Source: Sedimentitalea sp039941015 (GTDB lineage: Bacteria > Pseudomonadota > Alphaproteobacteria > Rhodobacterales > Rhodobacteraceae). From it: a stretch of 64,000 bases of DNA. Positions 34,681 through 45,016 of the stretch are shown here, piece after piece. Location: the NCBI RefSeq assembly GCF_039941015.1, contig NZ_JBDVFI010000103.1. One strand, given 5' to 3'. The stretch's first letter is position 1, and each line of letters opens with the position of its first letter. The notes beneath the pieces were generated by a model, which made no database searches, was not told the DNA's origin, and saw nothing but the letters and a program-made list of their open reading frames with translations. The translations under genes were made by a program, and so were the position numbers.

Positions 34681-35547
34681 ATGGCAACCCAACATTCTCG
34701 ATCAGCAGCAAGGCTCATGATGGCTCCGGCTGTTGTCCTACTCTTGGGATGGATGCTCGTCCCGCTGATCATGACGCTCTTCTTTTCTTTCAAGAAATAT
34801 CTTCCCCTCCGCGGTGGCGATCTGGGGTGGGTTGGTTTTGACAACTATGTTCGGTTTGTTACGTCCAGTGCCTTTTGGCCCTCTGTCCTTGCGACGCTGT
34901 TGATTGTGGGGGGCGTGCTGCTCATCACGGTGGTTTTCGGGGTTTTGCTGGCGGTCCTGCTAAACCAGCCAATGTGGGGTCAGGGCGTTGTCCGCATTCT
35001 CGTCATCGCGCCCTTCTTTGTAATGCCGACGGTGTCTGCGCTGGTCTGGAAGAACATGTTCATGGACCCGGTGAACGGACTTTTTGCACACATATGGAAA
35101 TTCTTCGGCGCCCAGCCAGTGGAATGGCTTAGCGAGGCGTCAATGACGTCGATTATCATGATCGTTTCCTGGCAATGGCTTCCCTTTGCGACCCTTATCC
35201 TGCTGACTGCAATTCAGTCGTTGGACGGCGAACAGCTTGAAGCCTCGGAAATGGACGGCGCCCCGCCGCTGGCCCGTTTTGGATACATCGTTCTGCCGCA
35301 CCTTGGACGCGCCGTGACTGTTGTGGTTCTGATCCAGTCGATCTTTCTGCTGTCGATTTTTGCAGAAATCTTCGTCACCACACAGGGCTCGTTCGGCACC
35401 CGTACGCTGACGTACCTGATCTATCAGCGTGTGCTCGAAAGCCAGAACGTGGGCCTTGGTTCCGCCGGTGGTGTCTATGCAATCATTCTCGCCAATATCG
35501 TTGCCATCTTTCTGATGCGCATCGTCGGCAAGAATCTCGACGCGTGA
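34681..35547 (+). CDS. smoF: Polyol ABC transporter permease SmoF
   Basis: The 288-residue inner-membrane protein has six membrane helices and the EAA loop (EQLEASEMDGAPPLARFGYIVLPHL) that contacts the ATPase. It is the MalF-type subunit of the polyol importer. The ATG at 34681 follows GAGGAGG; the frame is open further upstream but without a ribosome site. Confidence 0.92.
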   Translation: MATQHSRSAARLMMAPAVVLLLGWMLVPLIMTLFFSFKKYLPLRGGDLGWVGFDNYVRFVTSSAFWPSVLATLLIVGGVLLITVVFGVLLAVLLNQPMWGQGVVRILVIAPFFVMPTVSALVWKNMFMDPVNGLFAHIWKFFGAQPVEWLSEASMTSIIMIVSWQWLPFATLILLTAIQSLDGEQLEASEMDGAPPLARFGYIVLPHLGRAVTVVVLIQSIFLLSIFAEIFVTTQGSFGTRTLTYLIYQRVLESQNVGLGSAGGVYAIILANIVAIFLMRIVGKNLDA

Positions 35548-35557
35548 GGAGGCAATC

Positions 35558-36388
35558 ATGGCACGTGGAGTTACAACACAACGCAAGATCATCAATACGA
35601 CAGCCGCATGGATTGTCGGACTGCTGATCTTCTTTCCGATCCTCTGGACAATCCTCACCAGCTTCAAAACCGAAGCAACGGCGATTGCCGATCCCCCGGT
35701 CTTTCTGGCCTTCAACTGGACGCTGGAAAACTACGCCGACGTTCTGGAACGGTCCAACTATGGCCGGTTCTTGTGGAACTCGATCATAATCGCCGGCGGG
35801 TCCACCATTCTGGGCATCATCATCGCGGTACCCGCAGCCTGGTCGATGGCGTTTGTTCCATCAAAGAGAACCAAAGACATCCTCCTCTGGATGCTCTCGA
35901 CCAAGATGTTGCCAGCTGTCGGTGTTCTTTATCCGATCTACCTGATCTTCATCAAAATGGGGCTTCTGGATACACGCCTCGGGCTGACGATTGTTCTGAT
36001 GCTGATTAACCTGCCGATCATCGTCTGGATGCTCTACACCTACTTCAAGGAAATTCCGGGTGAGATTCTGGAAGCTGCTCGGATGGACGGTGCGACGCTC
36101 AAGGAAGAGGTGCTTTATGTGCTGACTCCGATGGCTATTCCCGGCATCGCGTCCACCCTGTTGCTGAACGTCATTCTGGCCTGGAACGAAGCGTTCTGGA
36201 CCCTGAACCTGACGGCGGCAAAGGCGGCTCCGTTGACGGCCTTCATCGCCAGCTACTCTAGTCCCGAAGGACTGTTCTACGCAAAGCTGAGCGCGGCCTC
36301 GACCATGGCCATTGCGCCGATCCTCATCCTTGGCTGGTTCAGCCAGAAGCAACTCGTCAGCGGCCTGACCTTCGGCGCTGTGAAATAA
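35558..36388 (+). CDS. smoG: Polyol ABC transporter permease SmoG
   Basis: The 276-residue MalG-type permease has six membrane helices and the EAA loop EILEAARMDGATLKEEVLYVLTPM. It follows smoF by 10 bp, with GAGGAGGC before its ATG, and forms the membrane channel together with SmoF. Confidence 0.93.
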   Translation: MARGVTTQRKIINTTAAWIVGLLIFFPILWTILTSFKTEATAIADPPVFLAFNWTLENYADVLERSNYGRFLWNSIIIAGGSTILGIIIAVPAAWSMAFVPSKRTKDILLWMLSTKMLPAVGVLYPIYLIFIKMGLLDTRLGLTIVLMLINLPIIVWMLYTYFKEIPGEILEAARMDGATLKEEVLYVLTPMAIPGIASTLLLNVILAWNEAFWTLNLTAAKAAPLTAFIASYSSPEGLFYAKLSAASTMAIAPILILGWFSQKQLVSGLTFGAVK

Positions 36389-36400
36389 GGAAACTGACCA

Positions 36401-37401
<1,001 letters not shown>

Positions 37402-37405
<4 letters not shown>

Positions 37406-38175
37406 AACGGCTGGCTGGAAAGACAGCCCTGATAACAGGTGCCGCCCGAGGAATCGGGCGCGCCTTTGCCGAGGCGTACATCAACGAAGGCGTCCGTGTC
37501 GCGATTGCCGACATCAACTTGGATGGCGCGCGCGAGGCCGCAAACGCTCTTGGCGATGCGGCGGTTGCGATTCAACTCGATGTCACCGATCAAGCAAGCA
37601 TCGACCGCGCGATTGTCGAAGCCGTTCAAGCGCTTGGCCAGATTGATATCCTGATCAACAACGCGGCGATCTTTACTGCCGCTCCGATCACCGAGATCAC
37701 GCGTGCCGACTATGACCGCGCCTTTGGCATCAACGTCGCCGGCCCCCTGTTTACGCTTCAGGCGGTCGCGCGGCACATGATCGCCGCCGGGATCAACGGC
37801 AAGATCATCAATATGGCCAGCCAAGCGGGTCGTCGCGGCGAACCACTTGTCGCGGTCTACTGTGCAAGCAAGGCCGCCGTGATCAGCCTGACCCAGTCTG
37901 CGGGTCTGAACCTGATCGAACACGGCATCAACGTAAACGCAATTGCACCCGGCGTGGTCGACGGTGACCACTGGGACGGTGTCGATGCGTTCTTTGCGAA
38001 ATACGAAGGCAAGGCCCCCGGTCAGAAAAAGGCCGAGGTAGGAAAGAGTGTCCCGTTTGGACGTATGGGCAGACCGGATGATCTGACCGGAATGGCCATT
38101 TTTCTCGCCACTGATGAAGCCAAATACATCGTGGCCCAATGCTATAACGTGGATGGTGGACAATGGATGAGCTAA
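37402..38175 (+). CDS. smoS: Sorbitol dehydrogenase SmoS (short-chain family)
   Basis: The 257-residue short-chain dehydrogenase has TGAARGIGRAFAEA for NAD binding, INNAAIF, and the catalytic serine (MASQAG) with YCASK. In Rhodobacter sphaeroides SmoS oxidises sorbitol to fructose and galactitol to tagatose. It overlaps smoK and the next gene by a few bases, consistent with one polycistronic unit. Confidence 0.92.
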
Positions 38176-39641
38176 TCCCCCTATCAACTGAAACTCTGGA
38201 CGCGATGCCCGATGGGGTGCGCGTGCCGAGCTATGACAGAAAATCCCTGACCGCTGGTATCGTGCATATCGGGCTGGGCAATTTTCACCGCGCGCATCAG
38301 GCGTGGTATCTGCACCGCCTCTTCGACCTCGGCCTTTGCCATGACTGGGCAATCCTTGGCGCAGGCGTTCGTCCGAACGATGCCGCCAGCCGTGAACGGC
38401 TGATCGCGCAGGATTGTCTGACCACCTTGATCGAGCTTGATCCGACAGGAATGTCTGCCGAGATATGCGGATCGATGATCGACTATCTGCCGGTCGAGGA
38501 CGGAAATGGCGCGCTGATCAAGGCGATGACCGATCCCGCCATTCGGATCGTCGCGCTGACTGTGACCGAAGGCGGCTATTATATTGATGCCGTGACCGGT
38601 GCATTCGACGCCAAACATCCCGACATCGTGCATGATGCGGACAATCCCGAAACGCCAAAGACCGCGTTTGGTGCAATGGTCGCCGCGCTAAGGCAACGGC
38701 GGGCATCGGATGCTGGCCCCTTTACCGGTCAGAGCTGTGACAATCTTCAAGGCAACGGCGCGATACTGCGGCAAGCGGTTGTGGGTCTTGCGCGCCTGAC
38801 TGATCCTGATCTCGCAGACTGGATCGACACGAATTGTTCGTTCCCGAACGCGATGGTCGACTGCATCGTGCCTGCCACCGGACCCAAGGAACTGGAACTG
38901 GTCAAACGCTTTGGCATCGGCGACAACGCGCCGGTCACGCACGAGAACTTCCGCCAGTGGGTCATCGAAGACGATTTCTGTAATGGCCGCCCCGACTGGG
39001 ACAAGACCGGAGCAACCTTTTCAAACCGCGTACACGATTTTGAAACGATGAAACTGCGCATCCTGAATGGCGGCCATCAGGTTATCGCCATTCCGGGTGA
39101 AATCCTCGGCATCGACTCGATTGCGGCAACCATGGGCAACCCGGCCATACGAGGCCTGCTGCGAAAAGTCATGACAGAAGAGGTTGCGCAGCATGTTGCG
39201 CCGGTTCCCGGCTTTACCGCGCTTGAATATCTCGACCTCGTCGACCGGCGATTCTCCAACCCCGAAATCGCCGACACTACACGCCGCGTCGCGTTTGATG
39301 GGTCCAGCCGCCAGACCGGGTTCATCATACCCAGCATCCGTGACGGACTGAACGCCGGTGCATCTGTCGTCGGTCTCGCCTTGGTCTCTGCCCTTTGGGC
39401 ACGCTATTGTCAGGGCGTTCGGGAAGACGGCAGCACAGTCGAAGCCAACGATCCTAACTGGGACGCGCTTCACCAGATCGCCAAAACGGCGAAAGATCGA
39501 CCTTTGGCATGGCTCGAAATGGAGCAGTACTACGGCGATCTTGCCAGCAATAAGCCCTTCGCGGACGCATTTGAGCGCTGGCTGACGATGCTTAACACCG
39601 ATGGCGCCGAGGCCACCATCAACGCCTATCTCAACAGCTAG
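38163..39641 (+). CDS. mtlK: Mannitol 2-dehydrogenase
   Basis: The 492-residue protein belongs to the polyol-specific long-chain dehydrogenases. It starts with an NAD-binding region (IVHIGLGNFHRAHQAWYL) and has the catalytic KLRILNGGHQ motif with the lysine-asparagine-histidine set. It oxidises mannitol to fructose. Its ATG lies inside the last 13 bp of smoS. In R. sphaeroides a fructokinase and xylulokinase follow; here the operon ends at the next terminator. Confidence 0.93.
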   Translation: MDELIPLSTETLDAMPDGVRVPSYDRKSLTAGIVHIGLGNFHRAHQAWYLHRLFDLGLCHDWAILGAGVRPNDAASRERLIAQDCLTTLIELDPTGMSAEICGSMIDYLPVEDGNGALIKAMTDPAIRIVALTVTEGGYYIDAVTGAFDAKHPDIVHDADNPETPKTAFGAMVAALRQRRASDAGPFTGQSCDNLQGNGAILRQAVVGLARLTDPDLADWIDTNCSFPNAMVDCIVPATGPKELELVKRFGIGDNAPVTHENFRQWVIEDDFCNGRPDWDKTGATFSNRVHDFETMKLRILNGGHQVIAIPGEILGIDSIAATMGNPAIRGLLRKVMTEEVAQHVAPVPGFTALEYLDLVDRRFSNPEIADTTRRVAFDGSSRQTGFIIPSIRDGLNAGASVVGLALVSALWARYCQGVREDGSTVEANDPNWDALHQIAKTAKDRPLAWLEMEQYYGDLASNKPFADAFERWLTMLNTDGAEATINAYLNS

Positions 39642-39649
39642 ACATCGAC

Positions 39650-39680
39650 GATCCTGCACCCGTTTACCGGGTGCGGGATC
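39650..39680. terminator. Bidirectional terminator between mtlK and regB
   Basis: GATCCTGCACCCG (39650-39662) and CGGGTGCGGGATC (39668-39680) form a 13-bp stem (one G-T pair) with a 5-nt loop. It ends the convergent mtlK and regB transcripts; its right arm overlaps the regB stop codon. No long T run is seen on either side. Confidence 0.7.
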
Positions 39681-41076
39681 AAATCTCGATCGGTTGGTTG
39701 CGACCGATGGGCACTGCGTTCTCGCCAAAAATGGCATCGATCTTGTGTCGCGGCCAGACGACCTCGACGATGGCCCCCCGACGCTCGCTCTTGCCCAGAC
39801 CGCTGTGATAGGGGTCTGATCCATTTGCAAAGGTAAGCTCTGCGCCGGATCGCTCCAATAGCGTCTTGGCAATAAAAAGCCCCAGCCCCATGCCTTCGTA
39901 TTCCGGGCGGGCCTTGCGGTCGGATTCGGTGCGTCGCCGCCGAACAAATGGATCCCCGATCCGCCCGATCATCTGTGGTGGGTATCCGCGCCCATCATCC
40001 ATGATCCGGATAGAAATCATGTTTTGACTCCAGGTCGACTCGACCCAGACATTGGCCCGTGCGAAATCCACGGCATTCTGGATCAGGTTGCGCAAACCAT
40101 GGATCATCTCGGGTTTGCGCAGAACCGATGGTTGCGGGAGATTTTCATCCAGATCGAGTCCTTCTTCGAAATGGACGAATTTCCCCCGGTGCATGTGTGG
40201 CTCTGCCGCTTCGTTGATAACTGCCGTAAGGGGCGCTTGTCGCAAATGCAGGTCATCCTTCCCTGCTCGGCCCATGTCACGCAGGATATCGCGACAACGG
40301 TCGGCCTGTTCCCGGATCAGGGCCGCATCCTCGCGTAAACTCGCGTTGTCTTCCAACTCTTCAACCAGTTCACTGCTGGCCAGCTTGATCGTCGCCAGCG
40401 GCGTACCAAGCTCATGCGCCGCAGCGGCGACGACCCCCCCAAGATCGGTCAATTTTTGTTCGCGGGACAGCGCCATCTGCGTCGCGACAAGCGCATCGTT
40501 CATGGATTGGATTTCCGAACTGATGCGTCGCGAATAGGCCCCCATAAAGATGATCGCGATAATGATCGCAGCCCAATTCCCAAATACGAAAAAATCGGGA
40601 ATCCGCAGGATCAGCCCCTGTTCCGTGCGCAGAGGAATGTTGAACATGGCCAGAAACGTAACAAGTATGATCGCGCTGCTGCCGATCAGCACTGTGGAAC
40701 GAAGCCCGAGAACTGTCGCCGAGATGGTCACCGGCCCCAAAAGCAACAGCGCAAACGGATTGCTCAGACCACCCGTCAGATAAAGCAGGAACGCCAGTTG
40801 CAGCAGGTCAAACAGCACCATCATGAAGTTCTCAAATTCCGAGAGGCGCTTGCTTTCCGGGAAAATGAAGATCGCAACCAGGTTGCCGATCACCGAGACA
40901 CCGACCGTCAGAAAACAGAGACCGATCTCAAGTTGCAGACCAAAAAATTCCTGCGCGGTGGTGAGGGCCGCCAACTGTCCTGCGATGGCGACCCACCGCA
41001 ACAGGATCATGGTGCGTAGTCGAATCCAGCTGCTGCGGGGCTGACCGTGCAAGAGGCCTATTTCGGATGCGATCAT
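39679..41076 (-). CDS. regB: Redox-sensing histidine kinase RegB (PrrB)
   Basis: The 465-residue kinase has six membrane helices (about 20-190), with the GGLSNPF motif thought to bind ubiquinone near residue 110. The H-box is VAAAAHELGTPLATIK, the redox-active cysteine is in EQADRCRDILRDMG, and the ATP-binding G boxes (DDGRGYPPQM, GMGLGLFIAK) are present. RegB phosphorylates RegA when oxygen is low, to activate photosynthesis, respiration and carbon and nitrogen fixation genes. The ATG at 41076 is preferred over a longer frame. It diverges from senC. Confidence 0.95.
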   Translation of the reverse strand: MIASEIGLLHGQPRSSWIRLRTMILLRWVAIAGQLAALTTAQEFFGLQLEIGLCFLTVGVSVIGNLVAIFIFPESKRLSEFENFMMVLFDLLQLAFLLYLTGGLSNPFALLLLGPVTISATVLGLRSTVLIGSSAIILVTFLAMFNIPLRTEQGLILRIPDFFVFGNWAAIIIAIIFMGAYSRRISSEIQSMNDALVATQMALSREQKLTDLGGVVAAAAHELGTPLATIKLASSELVEELEDNASLREDAALIREQADRCRDILRDMGRAGKDDLHLRQAPLTAVINEAAEPHMHRGKFVHFEEGLDLDENLPQPSVLRKPEMIHGLRNLIQNAVDFARANVWVESTWSQNMISIRIMDDGRGYPPQMIGRIGDPFVRRRRTESDRKARPEYEGMGLGLFIAKTLLERSGAELTFANGSDPYHSGLGKSERRGAIVEVVWPRHKIDAIFGENAVPIGRNQPIEI

Positions 41077-41164
41077 CTTACCCTCTGACTGGTTGCAACG
41101 GCTGACTAAGTTGATAGGAGTCCGCGTGGAAACGTCAACCACAACAGTCTGGAGTCCCTGCGCC

Positions 41165-41788
41165 ATGTCACGTCAATATGCGATTATTGCTGCCGTCGTT
41201 CTAGCGGCACTTGTTGGCGGCGTCTGGGTCGCGACGATGATCGGAGGCAGTTCCGACGATCAGTTCGCCCAATGCCGCGCCAGCCAGATTGCTGGTGGTT
41301 CCGACCAGATTGGTGGCCCTTTCGAGCTGGTCAATTCGCAAGGCGAAACAGTGACGGACAAAGACGTCGTCACCGAACCCGCGCTGATCTATTTTGGCTA
41401 TACATTCTGCCCGGATGTGTGCCCGCTGGACGTCGCGCGTAACGCCGAGGCCATCGATATCCTTGAAGAGCGCGGCAAGTCGGTGACGCCCGTGTTCATC
41501 TCGATCGACCCGGCGCGGGACACTCCCGAAGTGGTTGGTGATTTTGCAGGCAACCTGCACGAACGCATGATCGGGTTGACCGGTTCGCCCGAGCAGGTGA
41601 AAGCCGCAAGCCAAACCTTCAAGACCTACTACAAGGCGCATCCGGCCGAGGATGACTATTACCTCGTTGATCATTCCACGTTCAGCTATCTGGTCTTGCC
41701 AGAACGTGGATTTGTCGAATTTTTCCGTCGGGATATGTCGCCAGAAGATATGGCTGACGCGGTTGGGTGTTTTGTCGATAACATGTAA
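41165..41788 (+). CDS. senC: SCO1/SenC family copper protein (PrrC)
   Basis: The 207-residue protein has an N-terminal membrane anchor (about residues 5-28) and a thioredoxin-fold domain. The copper site is CPDVCP (in TFCPDVCPLDVARNA), with the third ligand in YYLVDHSTFSYL. SCO proteins insert copper into the CuA site of cytochrome oxidase. In Rhodobacter PrrC also takes part in the redox signal path. It lies between divergent regB and downstream regA, the usual arrangement. Confidence 0.94.
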   Translation: MSRQYAIIAAVVLAALVGGVWVATMIGGSSDDQFAQCRASQIAGGSDQIGGPFELVNSQGETVTDKDVVTEPALIYFGYTFCPDVCPLDVARNAEAIDILEERGKSVTPVFISIDPARDTPEVVGDFAGNLHERMIGLTGSPEQVKAASQTFKTYYKAHPAEDDYYLVDHSTFSYLVLPERGFVEFFRRDMSPEDMADAVGCFVDNM

Positions 41789-41802
41789 AGCCCACGCAGC
41801 AT

Positions 41803-41830
41803 TTGACGTTTGCCAGACCGCTGTTAATAC
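41803..41830 (+). promoter_or_regulatory. Likely regA promoter
   Basis: TTGACG (41803-41808) and TAATAC (41825-41830) are separated by 16 bp in the 84-bp gap between senC and regA, about 42 bp before the regA start. It would let regA be expressed independently of senC. Confidence 0.5.
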
Positions 41831-41872
41831 TCGTCGGACACAATAAGAAAAACTGTCCGGGGGAGGAACCTT

Positions 41873-42427
41873 ATGGCGGAACCAGCACAGCATGAGATCG
41901 GGCTAGATAAGTCGTTATTGCTCGTGGATGATGACGAACCCTTTCTCAGGCGCCTGGCCAAAGCCATGGAGAAGCGCGGGTTCGAGATTGAAATGGCATC
42001 TTCTGTTGCCGCTGGACGGGCGATTGCCACAGCCAGACCACCCGCCTATGCGGTCGTTGACCTGCGGCTTGAGGATGGCAACGGACTGGATGTTGTTGAA
42101 GTGTTGCGGGAAAAGCGCCCGGACAGCCGCGTGGTTGTCCTGACCGGCTATGGCGCCATTGCAACGGCCGTTGCTGCGGTCAAGATCGGGGCGACGGACT
42201 ATCTGTCTAAACCTGCGGATGCCACCGACATCACCAATGCGCTGCTTGCCAAACCCGACGAGCTGCCTCCGCCACCGGAAAACCCGATGAGCGCGGATCG
42301 CGTGCGTTGGGAACATATCCAACGGGTCTATGAACTCTGCGACCGGAACGTCAGCGAAACCGCGCGTCGGCTGAACATGCACCGCCGTACATTGCAACGC
42401 ATTCTGGCCAAGCGCAGCCCGCGATAA
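41873..42427 (+). CDS. regA: Response regulator RegA (PrrA)
   Basis: The 184-residue protein has a receiver domain (LLLVDDDEPF, phospho-acceptor aspartate in AVVDLRLEDG, lysine in LSKPAD), a short proline linker (LPPPPENP) and a Fis-type helix-turn-helix (NVSETARRLNMHRRTLQRILAK). It is the partner of RegB. GGGGGAGGAACC stands just before the ATG. Confidence 0.96.
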   Translation: MAEPAQHEIGLDKSLLLVDDDEPFLRRLAKAMEKRGFEIEMASSVAAGRAIATARPPAYAVVDLRLEDGNGLDVVEVLREKRPDSRVVVLTGYGAIATAVAAVKIGATDYLSKPADATDITNALLAKPDELPPPPENPMSADRVRWEHIQRVYELCDRNVSETARRLNMHRRTLQRILAKRSPR

Positions 42428-42429
42428 CG

Positions 42430-43584
42430 ATGCCGGACCCGGCAGATACCCAACCTTTGCCACAAGGCGGATGGTCTGAAGAGATCAGGCACCTGAAGGA
42501 TGCCACCGTGATTCCGCCGGTTGAAAACGGTTTTGTTCAGGCCGCTGGTGTGCTGGAGTCCGACGGGTCCTACTGCGCGCATGGCGCGTTGTGGCGCAAG
42601 TTTCGCCCGCTGACGACAGAACCCATACAGCCCGAGGGCGACGTGCCGCGCCTGACCGGGCGATGGCTGTGGGGCGGCGTGCTTTGGGCGCATTTTGGTC
42701 ATTTCCTTGTGGAAAGCACGTCCCGGCTCTGGGGATTGGAACATCTGGATCGACCTGTCGACGGTGTTCTGTTTATCCCCAAACGCCCCCGCGCCGGAGA
42801 GAGCCTGCGCGGTTTCCATACCGGCTTTCTTGACATGATGGCGCCGGATTTGCCCATCCGTGTTGCCACCACGCCGATGAATGTCGAGGAACTGATCGTA
42901 CCGGGTCAGGGCTTTGGGCTGGGCATGATCACCGCAGGAACAGAGCGGTTCCGCGCGGCCATTCACCATCGTTTTGCCCGTGATATCGCAGCGGATGGTC
43001 CTGAGAGGATCTATCTCTCACGATCTGCATTGGGCTTGGGCAAAGGTGGTTTGCTGGGCGAGGAACGGCTGGAAGAACTGTTGCAGGCCGAAGGATACGA
43101 GATTTTCCACCCCCAGCAGCACGACCTTGCCACGCAGATCGCCCGCTACAAGGCGGCAAAACAGGTAATCGCCGCAGATGGTTCGGCGGTACATCTCTAT
43201 GCGATGGTCGGGCGGCCCGATCAGGCAGTGGCGATGATCCTGCGACGGCAATCGCGCTCCAACAACCTCTTGGCAGAAAACGTCCGGCATTTCTGCGGCA
43301 CCGAACCGACGATCATTTCAGCGCTGCGCACAGAGTGGGTGCGCAAGAGCCAGAAGAAATCTAGCCGTCTGTCGTTTGGGGAACTGAACCATGAAGTCAT
43401 TGGCGCGGCGTTGGCGCGCGATGGGTTCATATCCAAGCAAGCAAACTGGCCAGTGCTGACTGAAGACGAACGCAAACAGGTTTTTGCGGACAAGGGTTTG
43501 AACAAATCCGACGATTTCATCGAAAGCCCGGAATTCGTCCGCCAAAGGGTGCGCGCAATGCGTCAGGCCCGGCGCGCGGGTTAA
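42430..43584 (+). CDS. Glycosyltransferase family 61 protein
   Basis: The 384-residue protein matches DUF563/GT61: AHFGHFLVESTSRLWGLEH in the N-terminal half, RIYLSRSALGLGKGGLLGEERLEELLQ in the middle, and the adenine-type ending ADGSAVHLYAMVGRP. Such enzymes transfer a sugar to a polysaccharide or protein. It begins only 2 bp after the regA stop, so it is probably cotranscribed with regA, which is unusual for this family. Confidence 0.82.
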   Translation: MPDPADTQPLPQGGWSEEIRHLKDATVIPPVENGFVQAAGVLESDGSYCAHGALWRKFRPLTTEPIQPEGDVPRLTGRWLWGGVLWAHFGHFLVESTSRLWGLEHLDRPVDGVLFIPKRPRAGESLRGFHTGFLDMMAPDLPIRVATTPMNVEELIVPGQGFGLGMITAGTERFRAAIHHRFARDIAADGPERIYLSRSALGLGKGGLLGEERLEELLQAEGYEIFHPQQHDLATQIARYKAAKQVIAADGSAVHLYAMVGRPDQAVAMILRRQSRSNNLLAENVRHFCGTEPTIISALRTEWVRKSQKKSSRLSFGELNHEVIGAALARDGFISKQANWPVLTEDERKQVFADKGLNKSDDFIESPEFVRQRVRAMRQARRAG

Positions 43585-44177
43585 GCCAGTTGCCGCAGCA
43601 ACGTGTCGTGACGCTGCACAAAGTCGCGGCGCGCCTCGACAGGCGGGCGCAGCCGGATGTCCAGATCCGCAATCAGGCTTTTGTCCGGTTTGCCAAAGAA
43701 CTTATTAGCCTCAGCCTCGGCAAAGCCCGCGATGCGTGTGGCCTCCATCCAGGCACTGATGCGATCGGCCTTCTTGATCTGTTTCTTAATCGTGACTGGC
43801 AGGGTCGCAGGCAGGCCAAACCGGATATGAATCGCGGCCATGAGGCGGGCATCCAGCTCGTCATAGCCTGGTCCTACCGATGCCTTGACCGGGGATATCA
43901 TATCACCGATCACATATTCCGGCGCGTCGTGCAACAAGGCCGCCAACCGCCATTTGACCGGTGCCTTTGGCGCAATTCGACCAAACAGCTCTTCAACAAG
44001 CAACGAATGCTCCGCCACTGAATAGGCGAAATCACCGACTGTCTGTCCATTCCAGCGCGCCACAAATGCCAATCCGTGGGCGATATCGTCAATCTCGATG
44101 TCGACCGGCGTCGGATCCAGCAGATCGAGCCTGCGACCCGAAAGCATGCGTTGCCATGCACGATTTTGAGGTGCCAT
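43581..44177 (-). CDS. HD-domain hydrolase, YfbR-like
   Basis: The 198-residue protein has the HD motif LLHDAPEYVIGDM (about residues 80-92) and an upstream histidine in SVAEHSLLVEEL. These are the metal ligands of the YfbR-type 5'-deoxynucleotidases. A role in nucleotide pool control is inferred. It converges with the GT61 gene (4-bp overlap of the ends) and is read away from the FkbM gene. Confidence 0.82.
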   Translation of the reverse strand: MAPQNRAWQRMLSGRRLDLLDPTPVDIEIDDIAHGLAFVARWNGQTVGDFAYSVAEHSLLVEELFGRIAPKAPVKWRLAALLHDAPEYVIGDMISPVKASVGPGYDELDARLMAAIHIRFGLPATLPVTIKKQIKKADRISAWMEATRIAGFAEAEANKFFGKPDKSLIADLDIRLRPPVEARRDFVQRHDTLLRQLA

Positions 44178-44214
44178 TACCTGAACCCTCCTTTCGCTGC
44201 GACCCTATCATCCA

Positions 44215-44901
44215 TCAGATACCAATCGGTTCGACCGCATAAACATGATTGCCGTGCACCTTGCCGATTGCCTTGTACTTGAGGTTGCGAAACGTGCGGC
44301 TGATCCATCGCGCTTCGGAAAAATACTCAAGTATCAGGATCGGTTTCCAGACATTGATTATGTGGTATGCCCCCAACAAGGCGTTCTTTTCATATCCTTC
44401 CACATCAAGTTGCAGGATAGACACCTTGCGTTCGATGGGAACGGCGTAGTCGAGCATGACAGCGCGAACCCGGCTGACACCTTCGCCCTCTGCCTCTACC
44501 ACGTGACTTATTCCGCCCATGGGTGATCCGTTTGCTCGATGGGTTTGAAACAGAACTTCGCCACCGCGATCTGACAGCGCGGCATTCTGCAACTCAACGT
44601 TCTCAAGACTATTCAGCGTAATCGTCTCTCTGGCGGCCGCAAAGCTGCCGGGATTTGGCTCAAACGCCCAAATCTTTGCATCCGGCGCAAGCCCGCCGGA
44701 CAAACCCGGGAGAAAATCGCCAAAGAATGTGCCAGCGTGGATGATGTCGCCGTCGCCACAATTTGCCCGCATGAAATCAATCGTATCTGGCTCAAACACG
44801 CCGCCCGACAGCACCGTCTTGGCGGCCGGTCTCGTCTCGACGCCCGCGGGAATGTGGTAGAGGCCGAACTTGTTTCGACTGATCAACGCATCGCCTGCCA
44901 T
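44215..44901 (-). CDS. FkbM-family methyltransferase
   Basis: The 228-residue protein has the FkbM pattern: FMRANCGDGDIIHAGTFFGDFLP for S-adenosylmethionine binding, IWAFEPNPGSFAAARETI, then VSILQLDVEGYEKNALLGA. The family adds methyl groups to sugars, lipids or other small molecules; the target here is unknown. It lies 37 bp upstream of the HD hydrolase gene in the same direction. Confidence 0.86.
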   Translation of the reverse strand: MAGDALISRNKFGLYHIPAGVETRPAAKTVLSGGVFEPDTIDFMRANCGDGDIIHAGTFFGDFLPGLSGGLAPDAKIWAFEPNPGSFAAARETITLNSLENVELQNAALSDRGGEVLFQTHRANGSPMGGISHVVEAEGEGVSRVRAVMLDYAVPIERKVSILQLDVEGYEKNALLGAYHIINVWKPILILEYFSEARWISRTFRNLKYKAIGKVHGNHVYAVEPIGI

Positions 44902-45016
44902 GTTCTACCTGTTCAAAACCAGCCCGTATCGTCGAGTTTTGGTCGATGTTGCGGGGACTATCAAGAGATGTTAGGGCGACGGCAACCAATGAAATCACAC
45001 TGGAGTGCCCGGGCCA

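Noticed and set aside
44902..45016. A SAM- or SAH-responsive riboswitch before ahcY
   Set aside because: The leader is only 115 bp and no conserved SAH, SAM-II or SAM/SAH core was seen by eye. A covariance search would be decisive.
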